Shown in pieces: positions 1 to 4,843 of a DNA stretch of 5,590 nt. The notes under the pieces are model-generated. The model made no database searches, was not told the DNA's origin, and worked only from the letters and a program-made list of their open reading frames with translations. Made by a program: the position numbers and the translations under genes. Numbering within the stretch: position 1 is the first letter of the stretch; every line of letters starts with the position of its first letter. The stretch is taken from positions 1 through 5,590 of the forward strand of contig DASZVN010000078.1 of assembly GCA_035547055.1 (NCBI GenBank). Reading direction: 5' to 3'. This DNA comes from DASZVN01 sp035547055. Lineage in GTDB: Bacteria > Pseudomonadota > Alphaproteobacteria > Rhizobiales > Methylopilaceae.

Positions 1-24
1 TGGGCATCGGCTGGCCGATGCCCA
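1..24. repeat. Perfect 10-bp hairpin at window edge, downstream of the DUF1489 gene
   Basis: Bases 1-10 (TGGGCATCGG) and 15-24 (CCGATGCCCA) are exact reverse complements around the 4-base loop CTGG. On the minus strand the hairpin starts two bases after the stop codon of the DUF1489 gene, so it could end or protect that transcript. No T-run can be judged because the window ends here. The adjoining GTAGGGTGGGC (minus strand, 20-30) resembles a short palindromic repeat family I remember from Bradyrhizobium-type genomes, so it may be a dispersed repeat rather than a dedicated terminator. The structure is certain; its role is inference. Confidence 0.6.
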
Positions 25-26
25 CC

Positions 27-461
27 CTACAAGAGCCCGAGCGTCCGCAGCTCCTGGGCGAGGTGGGGCGGCAGGCCGGCGGCGGCGCCGAGCGCGGCGA
101 GGTCGTGCGGCGCGTCGGCCTCCTTGAGGTAGCGCCAGCCCTGGAACGGCGCCCGCGGCTGCGGCGCCGTGGCGACCAGTTCCGGATCGAGCACGAGATG
201 GCAGCGCCGCGTGCCGGCGCGGTCGATCACCGGGCGGACGGCGACCAGCCGCTGCCGCACCTGCACGACGCCATGGATCACCCAGTAGAGCGAGCCGCCG
301 TCGAGCAGCTCCTCCGCCCGCTTCGGCACCATGCGGGTGACGTGGATGTGCTCGGCCGGCAGCTTCTGGCGCCGCCGCTCTGCCAGCCGCCGTTCGATCC
401 AGTCGGCAAGGTCCGCGACCGATTCCGCGCCGACGCAAAGCTTTACGAGATGGAGCGCCAT
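27..461 (-). CDS. DUF1489 family protein, function unknown
   Basis: This 144-residue soluble protein matches the alphaproteobacterial DUF1489 family in length and in its conserved blocks. These are an N-terminal MALHLVKLCVG, HVTRMVPKRAEELLDGGSLYW at about residues 40-60, a RQ motif near 69-70, RCHLVLDPELV at 87-96 and PFQGWRYL at 105-112. I see no signal peptide, membrane segment or known catalytic motif. The family has no established function that I know of. The open frame continues upstream to 575, but I chose the ATG at 461: the conserved family N-terminus begins there and AGGA lies 6 bases upstream (468-471), whereas the extension looks like intergenic sequence. The TAG stop (27-29) lies inside GTAGGGTGGGC, next to the edge hairpin. 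The gene diverges from hicA and has no visible functional link to its neighbours. Confidence 0.88.
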   Translation of the reverse strand: MALHLVKLCVGAESVADLADWIERRLAERRRQKLPAEHIHVTRMVPKRAEELLDGGSLYWVIHGVVQVRQRLVAVRPVIDRAGTRRCHLVLDPELVATAPQPRAPFQGWRYLKEADAPHDLAALGAAAGLPPHLAQELRTLGLL

Positions 462-518
462 GCCCCTTCCTGCCGCGCCCGGACGCTGGGGGCAAGGCTT
501 TGGCTCGGCCTCGCTATT

Positions 519-550
519 CCACACCTCTGTTGACTTCCACAGAAGTGTGG
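519..550. promoter_or_regulatory. Imperfect palindrome upstream of hicA, candidate HicB operator
   Basis: CCACACCTCTGT (519-530) and ACAGAAGTGTGG (539-550) form a 12-base inverted repeat with one mismatch and an 8-base spacer. It ends 14 bases before the hicA start, in the gap between the divergent DUF1489 and hicA genes. HicB antitoxins with a C-terminal DNA-binding domain usually repress their own operon through palindromes near the promoter, and this hicB has such a domain, so an operator is the best guess. TTGACT at 530-535, inside the palindrome, resembles a -35 box for hicA, but I find no convincing -10 hexamer at normal spacing. It could also be a dispersed repeat. Confidence 0.4.
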
Positions 551-564
551 CGCTCCCTACGTGA

Positions 565-753
565 ATGAATGCCAACGAGCTGCGCCGCTATCTCGCCAAA
601 CAGGGTTGCGTCTTCGAGAACCACAAGGGCGGCTCCGGCCATGTGACTGTGCGGTTGGGCAACCGTAAGACGCAGTTGCCGGTGCACGGCAAGAACAAGG
701 AACTCGGCACTGGCCTCATCAACGCGATCCTCAAGGACCTGGGACTGAAGTGA
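565..753 (+). CDS. hicA: HicA family toxin (mRNA interferase)
   Basis: This 62-residue protein has the size and pattern of HicA, a small toxin with a double-stranded RNA-binding-like fold that cleaves mRNA and blocks translation until HicB neutralises it. An N-terminal helix (NANELRRYLAKQGC, residues 2-15) is followed by a glycine-rich turn with the candidate catalytic histidine, GGSGH (His26), then strand VTVRL, the LPVHG segment (38-42), and a C-terminal helix GTGLINAILKDLGL that is characteristic of the family. The ATG at 565 fits the family N-terminus. A second ATG at 569 is out of frame. No good Shine-Dalgarno sequence precedes it, so translation may be weak, as would suit a toxin. The stop TGA (751-753) shares its last base with the hicB ATG. 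No truncation or lost key residue is evident. GC counted by hand is 39/60 (601-660) and 35/60 (661-720), against 45/60 in livM (3601-3660), hinting at a separate origin. Confidence 0.88.
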   Translation: MNANELRRYLAKQGCVFENHKGGSGHVTVRLGNRKTQLPVHGKNKELGTGLINAILKDLGLK

Positions 754-1190
754 TGCTGCTGTTTCCTGCCCATCTCGTGCCCGACGACAACGGTACGATC
801 TTCGCGACCTGCCCGGTACTGCCCGAGGTCAAGACGTTCGGGGAGACCCGGGACGACGCGCTGGAGCATCTGTCCGATGCGATCGAGGAAGCGCTCGGTG
901 CCCGCATGGCGCACAACGAGGAGCTTCCCGAGGCCATGACGGCAGAAAGCTGGGACGGGACGTCGCCGCTCGCGAAGATCAGCACCCTCGCGACGATCAA
1001 GTACATGCTCTATCGGGCGCTCCAGCAGGCCGGCATTACTCGGGCGGAGCTGGCGCGCCGGCTGAACTGGCACCGGGAGCAGGTCGACCGCCTGTTCCGG
1101 ATCGACCATGCGACGCGCCTCGACCAGTTCGACGCTGCCTTTGCCGCCCTGGGCCGGGAGATGTCGATCGAGCTGCGGAAGGCGGCCTAG
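753..1190 (+). CDS. hicB: HicB family antitoxin with C-terminal helix-turn-helix
   Basis: This 145-residue protein is the expected partner of HicA: it masks the toxin and represses the operon. Residues 2-48 form the HicB-type degraded RNase H-like domain, with FPAHLVPDDNGTIFATCPVLP, a GET turn (30-32), then the helix DDALEHLSDAIEEAL. A linker (about 50-80) leads to a helix-turn-helix region at about 84-135, including GITRAELARRL (94-104), the likely recognition helix NWHREQVDRLF (105-115) and FDAAFAALGREMSIEL at the end. The ATG at 753 overlaps the hicA TGA by one base (TGATG), giving translational coupling. A GTG at 750 is also in frame and would add one residue; I prefer the ATG. The stop TAG directly abuts the palindromic repeat at 1190, so the operon most likely ends there. 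The palindrome at 519-550 is its candidate binding site. Confidence 0.9.
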   Translation: MLLFPAHLVPDDNGTIFATCPVLPEVKTFGETRDDALEHLSDAIEEALGARMAHNEELPEAMTAESWDGTSPLAKISTLATIKYMLYRALQQAGITRAELARRLNWHREQVDRLFRIDHATRLDQFDAAFAALGREMSIELRKAA

Positions 1191-1238
1191 AGCATGATCC
1201 CGAAAAGTGTGCAGCGGTTTTCGGAAAGGATCATGCTC
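1190..1238. repeat. Rhizobial-type palindromic repeat, likely two-way terminator (first part)
   Basis: GAGCATGATCC (1190-1200) pairs perfectly with GGATCATGCTC (1228-1238). An inner stem, CCGAAAA (1200-1206) with TTTTCGG (1218-1224), shares base 1200 with the outer stem, so one of the two gives up a pair; the three As at 1225-1227 bulge out. I recognise this from memory as a common dispersed repeat in Bradyrhizobium/Mesorhizobium-type genomes. Its first base is the last base of the hicB stop codon. In this position it probably ends or stabilises the hicAB transcript, and could also stop read-through from livF. There is no classic U-tract, so factor-independent termination is not assured. Confidence 0.8.
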
Positions 1239-1248
1239 AAACAAGGAC

Positions 1249-1291
1249 CTAGAGTGGGATGGCGACTCGAAGAGAAGCCATCACGCTCTAG
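1249..1291. repeat. Second palindromic repeat, carrying the livF stop codon
   Basis: CTAGAGTGGGATGGC (1249-1263) pairs with GCCATCACGCTCTAG (1277-1291) around a 13-base loop. Of 15 positions, 13 are Watson-Crick, one is a T-G wobble and one a G-A mismatch. It follows the first repeat after only 10 bases (AAACAAGGAC), an order I remember as typical of this rhizobial composite element. The minus-strand TAG stop of livF (1288-1290) lies inside the right arm, so the element supplied or captured that stop. It is the only candidate terminator for the liv operon's 3' end in the window. Confidence 0.78.
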
Positions 1292-1995
1292 AGCCCGAGA
1301 TAGGCCTGGCGGACGCGGTCGTCGGCGAGGAGCTCCTCGCCGGTGCCGCTGAGCGTGACGGCGCCGTTCTCGAGCACGTAGGCGCGGCTCGCGATCGACA
1401 GCGACACCGCCACGTTCTGCTCGACCAGGAGGATCGTCATGCCCTCCTCGTTGAGGCGGCGGATGACGCGGAACACGTCCTGCACCAGCGCCGGCGCGAG
1501 GCCGAGCGAGGGCTCGTCGAACATGATCAGCTCGGGCCGCGCCATCAGGCAGCGGCCGATCGCGAGCATCTGCTGCTCGCCGCCGGAGAGCGTGCCGGCA
1601 TATTGCCCCGCGCGCTCCCTGAGGCGCGGGAACATCGCGTAGACGTGCTCCAGCGATTCGCGCCGATGGGGGCGGCCGCGCGGCACCAGGCCGCCGACGT
1701 CGAGATTGTCGGCGACGGTGAGGTTCGGGAAGATCTGGCGGCCCTCGGCGACCTGGCCGATGCCGAGATTGCAGACCTGGAAGCTTTCGAGCCCGCGGAT
1801 CTCCCGGCCGCGGAACCTGATCGAGCCGCGCCGCGCCCGCTCGATCCCGGCGATGGTGCGGATCAGGGACGACTTGCCGGCGCCGTTGGCCCCGACGATC
1901 GCGACGATCGCGCCCTCCTCGGCGGAGAGCGTGACGTCGGCCAGCGCCTGGGCGTCGCCGTAGAACAGGTCGAGGCCGCCGATCTCCAGGATCAT
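1288..1995 (-). CDS. livF: Branched-chain amino acid type ABC transporter, ATP-binding protein LivF
   Basis: This 235-residue cytoplasmic ATPase is one of the two motor subunits of a Liv/HAAT importer. Walker A is GANGAGKSS (35-43), the ABC signature LSGGEQQM (136-143) and Walker B ELIMFDEP (155-162). VAEGRQIF (82-89) and the C-terminal VRQAYLGL are LivF hallmarks that separate it from LivG. The H-loop histidine position is Gln193 (VEQN), and Glu84 sits where most ABC ATPases have the Q-loop glutamine; as I recall, both are LivF family traits. The open frame extends to 2094, but residues before MILEIGGL are translated from the repeat at 2015-2100 (the typical SAPRNDG string), so I start at the ATG at 1995, with GGAG about 8 bases upstream. 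Unlike the tightly packed genes upstream, it is 118 bases from livG. It is the last gene of the operon. Confidence 0.93.
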   Translation of the reverse strand: MILEIGGLDLFYGDAQALADVTLSAEEGAIVAIVGANGAGKSSLIRTIAGIERARRGSIRFRGREIRGLESFQVCNLGIGQVAEGRQIFPNLTVADNLDVGGLVPRGRPHRRESLEHVYAMFPRLRERAGQYAGTLSGGEQQMLAIGRCLMARPELIMFDEPSLGLAPALVQDVFRVIRRLNEEGMTILLVEQNVAVSLSIASRAYVLENGAVTLSGTGEELLADDRVRQAYLGL

Positions 1996-2014
1996 GGCAA
2001 GGGCTCCGATGCCG

Positions 2015-2100
2015 CCGTCATTGCGAGGAGCAGAGCGACGAAGCAATCCAGGTGGCCCAGGCACGATCCCTGGATTGCTTCGCTTCGCTCGCAATGACGG
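2015..2100. repeat. REP/REPIN-like palindromic element between livG and livF
   Basis: The left arm 2015-2050 and right arm 2071-2100 face each other across a 20-base loop (2051-2070). CCGTCATTGCGAG (2015-2027) pairs perfectly with 2088-2100, and AAGCAATCCA (2041-2050) with 2071-2080. The middle sections differ in length (13 bases against 7), so they form an internal bulge. The core, TCATTGCGAG...GAAGCAATCC, is a repeat I know to be scattered widely through alphaproteobacterial and other genomes, often between genes. It sits in the livG-livF gap inside the transcript, where it would fold into a large RNA hairpin that could block 3' exonucleases or lower livF expression. Read through, it produces a false N-terminal extension on LivF. 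Confidence 0.92.
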
Positions 2101-2113
2101 AGACCGTCGCGCA

Positions 2114-2839
2114 TCACAGCGCCGCCTCGCCGAGATAGCATTCGACCACCGCCGGGTCGCGCACCACCTCCTGCGGCGTGCCGGCGGCGATCTTCTCGCC
2201 GTGGTTCAGCACGATGACGTGCTGCGACAGCGCCATCACCGCGCGCATGACGTGCTCGATCAGGAGGATGGTGAGGCCGGTCTTGGCGTTGATCTCCTTG
2301 AAGGTCGCGACCATGCGGTCGGTCTCGGTCGGGCGGAGGCCGGCCATCACCTCGTCGAGCAGGAGCAGCTTCGGCCTGGTCGCGAGCGCGCGGGCGACCT
2401 CGAGCCGCTTGCGGTCGGGCAGGGTGACGTGCTCGGGCGTCAGCGCGCGCTTGTCGTCGAGGCCGAGCAGCGCCAGCGTCTCGATGGCGTAGGCGCGCGC
2501 CTCCTCGATGTCGCCGGTCCAGCGCAGCGCGCCGACCGCGACGTTGTCCTCGACGGTGAGGCCGCGGAACGGCTTCACCACCTGGAACGTGCGTCCCACC
2601 CCGGCGTGGCAGATCAGGTCCGGACGCCGCCCGGTGAGATCGTCCCCGTCGAGCACGATCCGCCCCGCGTCGGGGGAAAATGCGCCCGCGATCATGTTGA
2701 AGGTCGTGGTCTTGCCGGCGCCGTTCGGCCCGATCAGGGCGTAGATCGCGCCTTTCGGCATCTCGAACGAGACGTCGGAGACGGCGCGGAGGCCGCGGAA
2801 GTTCTTGCTGATGCCCTGGACCGCGAGGAACGGCGCCAT
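2114..2839 (-). CDS. livG: Branched-chain amino acid type ABC transporter, ATP-binding protein LivG
   Basis: This 241-residue cytoplasmic ATPase pairs with LivF. Walker A is GPNGAGKTT (37-45), the Q-loop glutamine is Gln86 in GRTFQVVKPF, and Walker B LLLLDE (158-163) is followed by VMAGLRPTE instead of the usual P-AAGLNP form. The H-loop is IEH with His196, and the C-terminus VVECYLGEAAL is typical of LivG. The odd point is the ABC signature: where LivG normally has a form like LSYGQQ, this protein reads LPDRK (140-144), lacking the signature serine and glycine, while the following RLEVARALATRP is normal. I recall similar LivG-like proteins, so it may be a subfamily trait, not decay. The frame is open to 2896, but the ATG at 2839 fits the family N-terminus, has AGGAGG at 2849-2854, and lies one base after the livM stop. 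Confidence 0.93.
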   Translation of the reverse strand: MAPFLAVQGISKNFRGLRAVSDVSFEMPKGAIYALIGPNGAGKTTTFNMIAGAFSPDAGRIVLDGDDLTGRRPDLICHAGVGRTFQVVKPFRGLTVEDNVAVGALRWTGDIEEARAYAIETLALLGLDDKRALTPEHVTLPDRKRLEVARALATRPKLLLLDEVMAGLRPTETDRMVATFKEINAKTGLTILLIEHVMRAVMALSQHVIVLNHGEKIAAGTPQEVVRDPAVVECYLGEAAL

Positions 2840-2840
2840 C

Positions 2841-3911
2841 TCAGACGCCCTCCTCTTCGCGGCCGACGGCCGGCTGGCCGACCGCGTTGCCGCCACGAAG
2901 CACCGGCGGCGGGCGCATCCGGCGGCCGCCGAGGCGGAGCCCGCGGTAGACCAGCGGCCACAGCCCGGCCGGCTGCACCAGCACGATCGCGGCCACGACC
3001 AGCCCCCAGAAGAACTGCTTGATGCCGGGAATGCCGACGCTCGCCGTCGCGGCGGTCAGCGCCTCGCCGAGCGGCGTCAGGATGAGGGCGCCGAAGATCG
3101 GCCCGAACAGGGTGCCGACGCCGCCGACGACGGTGCCGAGCAGCATGTCGACCGAGCCCGAGATGGCGAACACGGTCTCCGGGAACAGATTGTTGTAGTA
3201 GAAGGCGTAGATCGTGCCGGCGATACCCGAGATCCCCGACGAGATCACCACCGCGTAGATCTTGTAGCGGAAGGTGTCGATCCCGATGGCCTGGGCCGCT
3301 TCCTCGTCCTCGCGGATCGCCTGCCAGTAATAGCCGATCTTGCTGTTGAGGATGTAGCGGCAGAACAGGAACACCGCCACCGTCAGCACCAGCAGGATGT
3401 AGTAGAACATCTGCGGCGGGCCGCGCAGGTTGATCAGGTCCCAGTGGCGGAGGTCGGAGACCTTCAGGAACAGGCCGCGCGAGCCGCCGAGATAGGCCCA
3501 GTTGTCGATCAGGATGCGGGTGAACTCGGAGAAGGCGATGGTGAGGAGGGCGAAATAGACGCCGCCGATCGCGAAGCGGAAGGCGAGGTAGCCGACGATG
3601 GCGCCGGCGATGCAGGCGACGACGATCGAGAGGAAGACGCCCGCGATCGGCGGCACCCCGAACTGCACGAACAGCCCGGCGGCGGCATAGGCGCCGAGCC
3701 CGACGAACATCGCCTGGCCGATCGAGAGCAGGCCGGCGAAGCCGAGCATCAGGTTCCAGGCCTGGCCGGTATAGGCGTAGTAGAGCGCCAGCACGAGGAC
3801 CGTCAGCACGTAGTCGTTGGCGAAGGCCGGCGCGGCGATCAGCGCCGCGAGGAGCGCGGCGAGGGCCCACAGCGTCCGCGCGTTCGCCTGGCCGACCAGG
3901 CGGCGGATCAC
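2841..3911 (-). CDS. livM: Branched-chain amino acid type ABC transporter, permease LivM
   Basis: This 356-residue inner-membrane permease forms the channel together with LivH. Hydrophobic segments lie at about 13-29, 33-47, 52-80, 86-110, 113-135, 168-188, 217-239, 256-279 and 299-320. The cytoplasmic loop that couples to an ATPase is at about 190-215, with WQAIREDEEAAQAIGID (196-212) as its core. GFAGLLSIGQAMFVGLGAY (57-75) is the family's most typical block. The last 30 or so residues form a polar tail, RRMRPPP to REEEGV, beyond the final membrane span. I start at the GTG at 3911 because its GTGA overlaps the livH stop by four bases and GGAGG lies five bases upstream; the frame runs open to 4583, but that extension only shadows livH. 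The acidic tail codons double as the livG ribosome binding site. Confidence 0.92.
   Translation of the reverse strand: MIRRLVGQANARTLWALAALLAALIAAPAFANDYVLTVLVLALYYAYTGQAWNLMLGFAGLLSIGQAMFVGLGAYAAAGLFVQFGVPPIAGVFLSIVVACIAGAIVGYLAFRFAIGGVYFALLTIAFSEFTRILIDNWAYLGGSRGLFLKVSDLRHWDLINLRGPPQMFYYILLVLTVAVFLFCRYILNSKIGYYWQAIREDEEAAQAIGIDTFRYKIYAVVISSGISGIAGTIYAFYYNNLFPETVFAISGSVDMLLGTVVGGVGTLFGPIFGALILTPLGEALTAATASVGIPGIKQFFWGLVVAAIVLVQPAGLWPLVYRGLRLGGRRMRPPPVLRGGNAVGQPAVGREEEGV
2849..2854 (-). promoter_or_regulatory. Ribosome binding site of livG
   Basis: On the minus strand this reads AGGAGG, nine bases before the livG ATG. It lies within the last codons of livM (the EEEG tail), which explains the acidic run there. 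It decides the livG start over the longer frame that opens at 2896. Confidence 0.75.
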
Positions 3912-4777
3912 GTCCGCCTCCCGAGGAGGCCCTGCGGGCGGAGCAGCAGCACCAGGATCAGGAGCGCGAAGCTGAAGGCCGATTTCAGCGACGGCTGGAT
4001 GACGATGCCGGCCAGCGCCTCGGAGAAGCCGATCAGGATGCCGCCCAGCATCGCGCCGGGCAGGCTGCCGAGCCCGCCGATGATGACGATGACGAAGGCG
4101 AGCAGCGTGTATTGCGGCCCGAGATAAGGCTGCACGTCGATCAGCACCAGCATGATCGCGCCGGCGGCGCCGAGGCAGGCGGCGCCGATGCCGAAGGTGA
4201 ACGCATAGAGCCGTCGCACGTTCAGCCCCACCACCAGCGCGCCCATGTAGTTGTCGCCGCAGGCGCGGATCGCCTTGCCGAGCAGCGTGTAGCGGAAGAA
4301 CAGGAAGAGGAGGGCGGTGACGGCGACTGCGGCGATCGCGGCGTAGACCCGCGACTTGTCGATGATCAGCGGCCCGATCGCATAGGAGTCGAGCGAGTAG
4401 CTGACCTGGATCGACTGGTCGTCGGGCCCGAAGATCATCAGGTAGGCGGCGACGAGCGTGGTCGCGATCGCCGCCATCAGGAGAAACTGCATGTAGTCGG
4501 CAAGATGCGCGACGCGCTCGATCAGATAGCGCTGCAGCACGTAGCCGAAGCCGAACAGGACGATGGCGACGAGCGGCAGCCACATCAGCGGGTCGAAGCC
4601 GGCCCAGCGCACCAGCACCAGCGTCAGGAACATCGCCCCGACCATCATCTCGCCGTGGGCGAAGTTGACGATCTTCACCACGCCGAAGATGACCGACAGG
4701 CCGAGCGAGGACAGCCCGTAGATCAGGCCGGTGAGCAGGCCACCGATCAGGATGTTGACGACTGTATCGAGGGGCAC
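3908..4777 (-). CDS. livH: Branched-chain amino acid type ABC transporter, permease LivH
   Basis: This 289-residue inner-membrane permease is the partner of LivM. The N-terminal block GLSVIFGVVKIVNFAHGEMM (26-45) is the signature of LivH-type permeases. Hydrophobic segments fall at about 7-35, 43-56, 63-82, 97-116, 144-162, 190-213, 222-255 and 266-280. The loop LLGKAIRACGDNYMGALVVG (165-184) carries the permease coupling region, and the protein ends in the typical LRPQGLLGRR. Length matches the family. The start is uncertain: no ATG suits, and the longest reading would open at a TTG at 4792 with no ribosome site. I prefer the GTG at 4777, preceded by GAGG at 4787-4790, which gives MPLDTVVNILIGGL. 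Its TGA stop overlaps the livM GTG. A GC-rich hairpin separates it from the binding-protein gene upstream. Confidence 0.92.
   Translation of the reverse strand: MPLDTVVNILIGGLLTGLIYGLSSLGLSVIFGVVKIVNFAHGEMMVGAMFLTLVLVRWAGFDPLMWLPLVAIVLFGFGYVLQRYLIERVAHLADYMQFLLMAAIATTLVAAYLMIFGPDDQSIQVSYSLDSYAIGPLIIDKSRVYAAIAAVAVTALLFLFFRYTLLGKAIRACGDNYMGALVVGLNVRRLYAFTFGIGAACLGAAGAIMLVLIDVQPYLGPQYTLLAFVIVIIGGLGSLPGAMLGGILIGFSEALAGIVIQPSLKSAFSFALLILVLLLRPQGLLGRRT
3917..3921 (-). promoter_or_regulatory. Ribosome binding site of livM
   Basis: GGAGG on the minus strand, five bases before the GTG at 3911. It supports a GTG start for livM in the GTGA overlap with livH, rather than any codon in the long upstream open frame. 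Confidence 0.75.
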
Positions 4778-4786
4778 CGGCCCAGG

Positions 4787-4790
4787 CCTC
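4787..4790 (-). promoter_or_regulatory. Probable ribosome binding site of livH
   Basis: GAGG on the minus strand, nine bases before the GTG at 4777. It is weak and slightly far, but it is the only purine-rich match near the gene start and favours the GTG over the TTG at 4792, which would lie just upstream of this site. Confidence 0.5.
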
Positions 4791-4821
4791 AAAACGGCGC
4801 CGCGGCCCGGGGGCCGCGGCG
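4791..4821 (-). terminator. GC-rich hairpin plus T-run between the binding-protein gene and livH
   Basis: CGCCGCGGCCC (4798-4808) and GGGCCGCGGCG (4811-4821) are exact reverse complements with only two bases between them, so at least ten GC pairs can form around a tight loop. Read on the minus strand, the hairpin is followed after three bases by TTTT (4794-4791), then by the livH ribosome site. This resembles a weak intrinsic terminator or attenuator. In a Liv operon it would allow much binding protein and less permease from one transcript. The T-run is short, so partial termination or 3' end protection fits better than a full stop. Confidence 0.55.
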
Positions 4822-4843
4822 GTTCAACGGAGCGCGCCGAAGG

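Noticed and set aside
530..558. Firm hicA promoter built on TTGACT at 530-535
   Set aside because: At 16-19 base spacing the downstream hexamers are C-rich and do not resemble TATAAT, so only the palindrome is reported, with low confidence.
18..564. Plus-strand open frames opposite the DUF1489 gene
   Set aside because: The minus-strand reading matches a known family across its full length, with a ribosome site; the plus-strand readings look like composition artefacts.
588..1244. Minus-strand open frame covering hicA, hicB and the repeat
   Set aside because: It is antisense to two well-supported genes and runs into the palindromic repeat, with no family resemblance.
1190..1291. CRISPR array or insertion sequence
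   Set aside because: The palindromes are not a direct-repeat/spacer series, and no transposase gene or terminal-repeat pair bounding one is present.
1207..3022. Plus-strand open frames opposite livF and livG
   Set aside because: They mirror the ATPase genes, include the repeat regions and have no recognisable domains; they are antisense shadows.
2805..4127. Long plus-strand open frame (440 codons) opposite livM and livH
   Set aside because: It lies antisense to two clearly recognised permeases. Its composition (runs of D, R, E, A, with no family pattern) is what GC-rich codon bias produces in the opposite strand.
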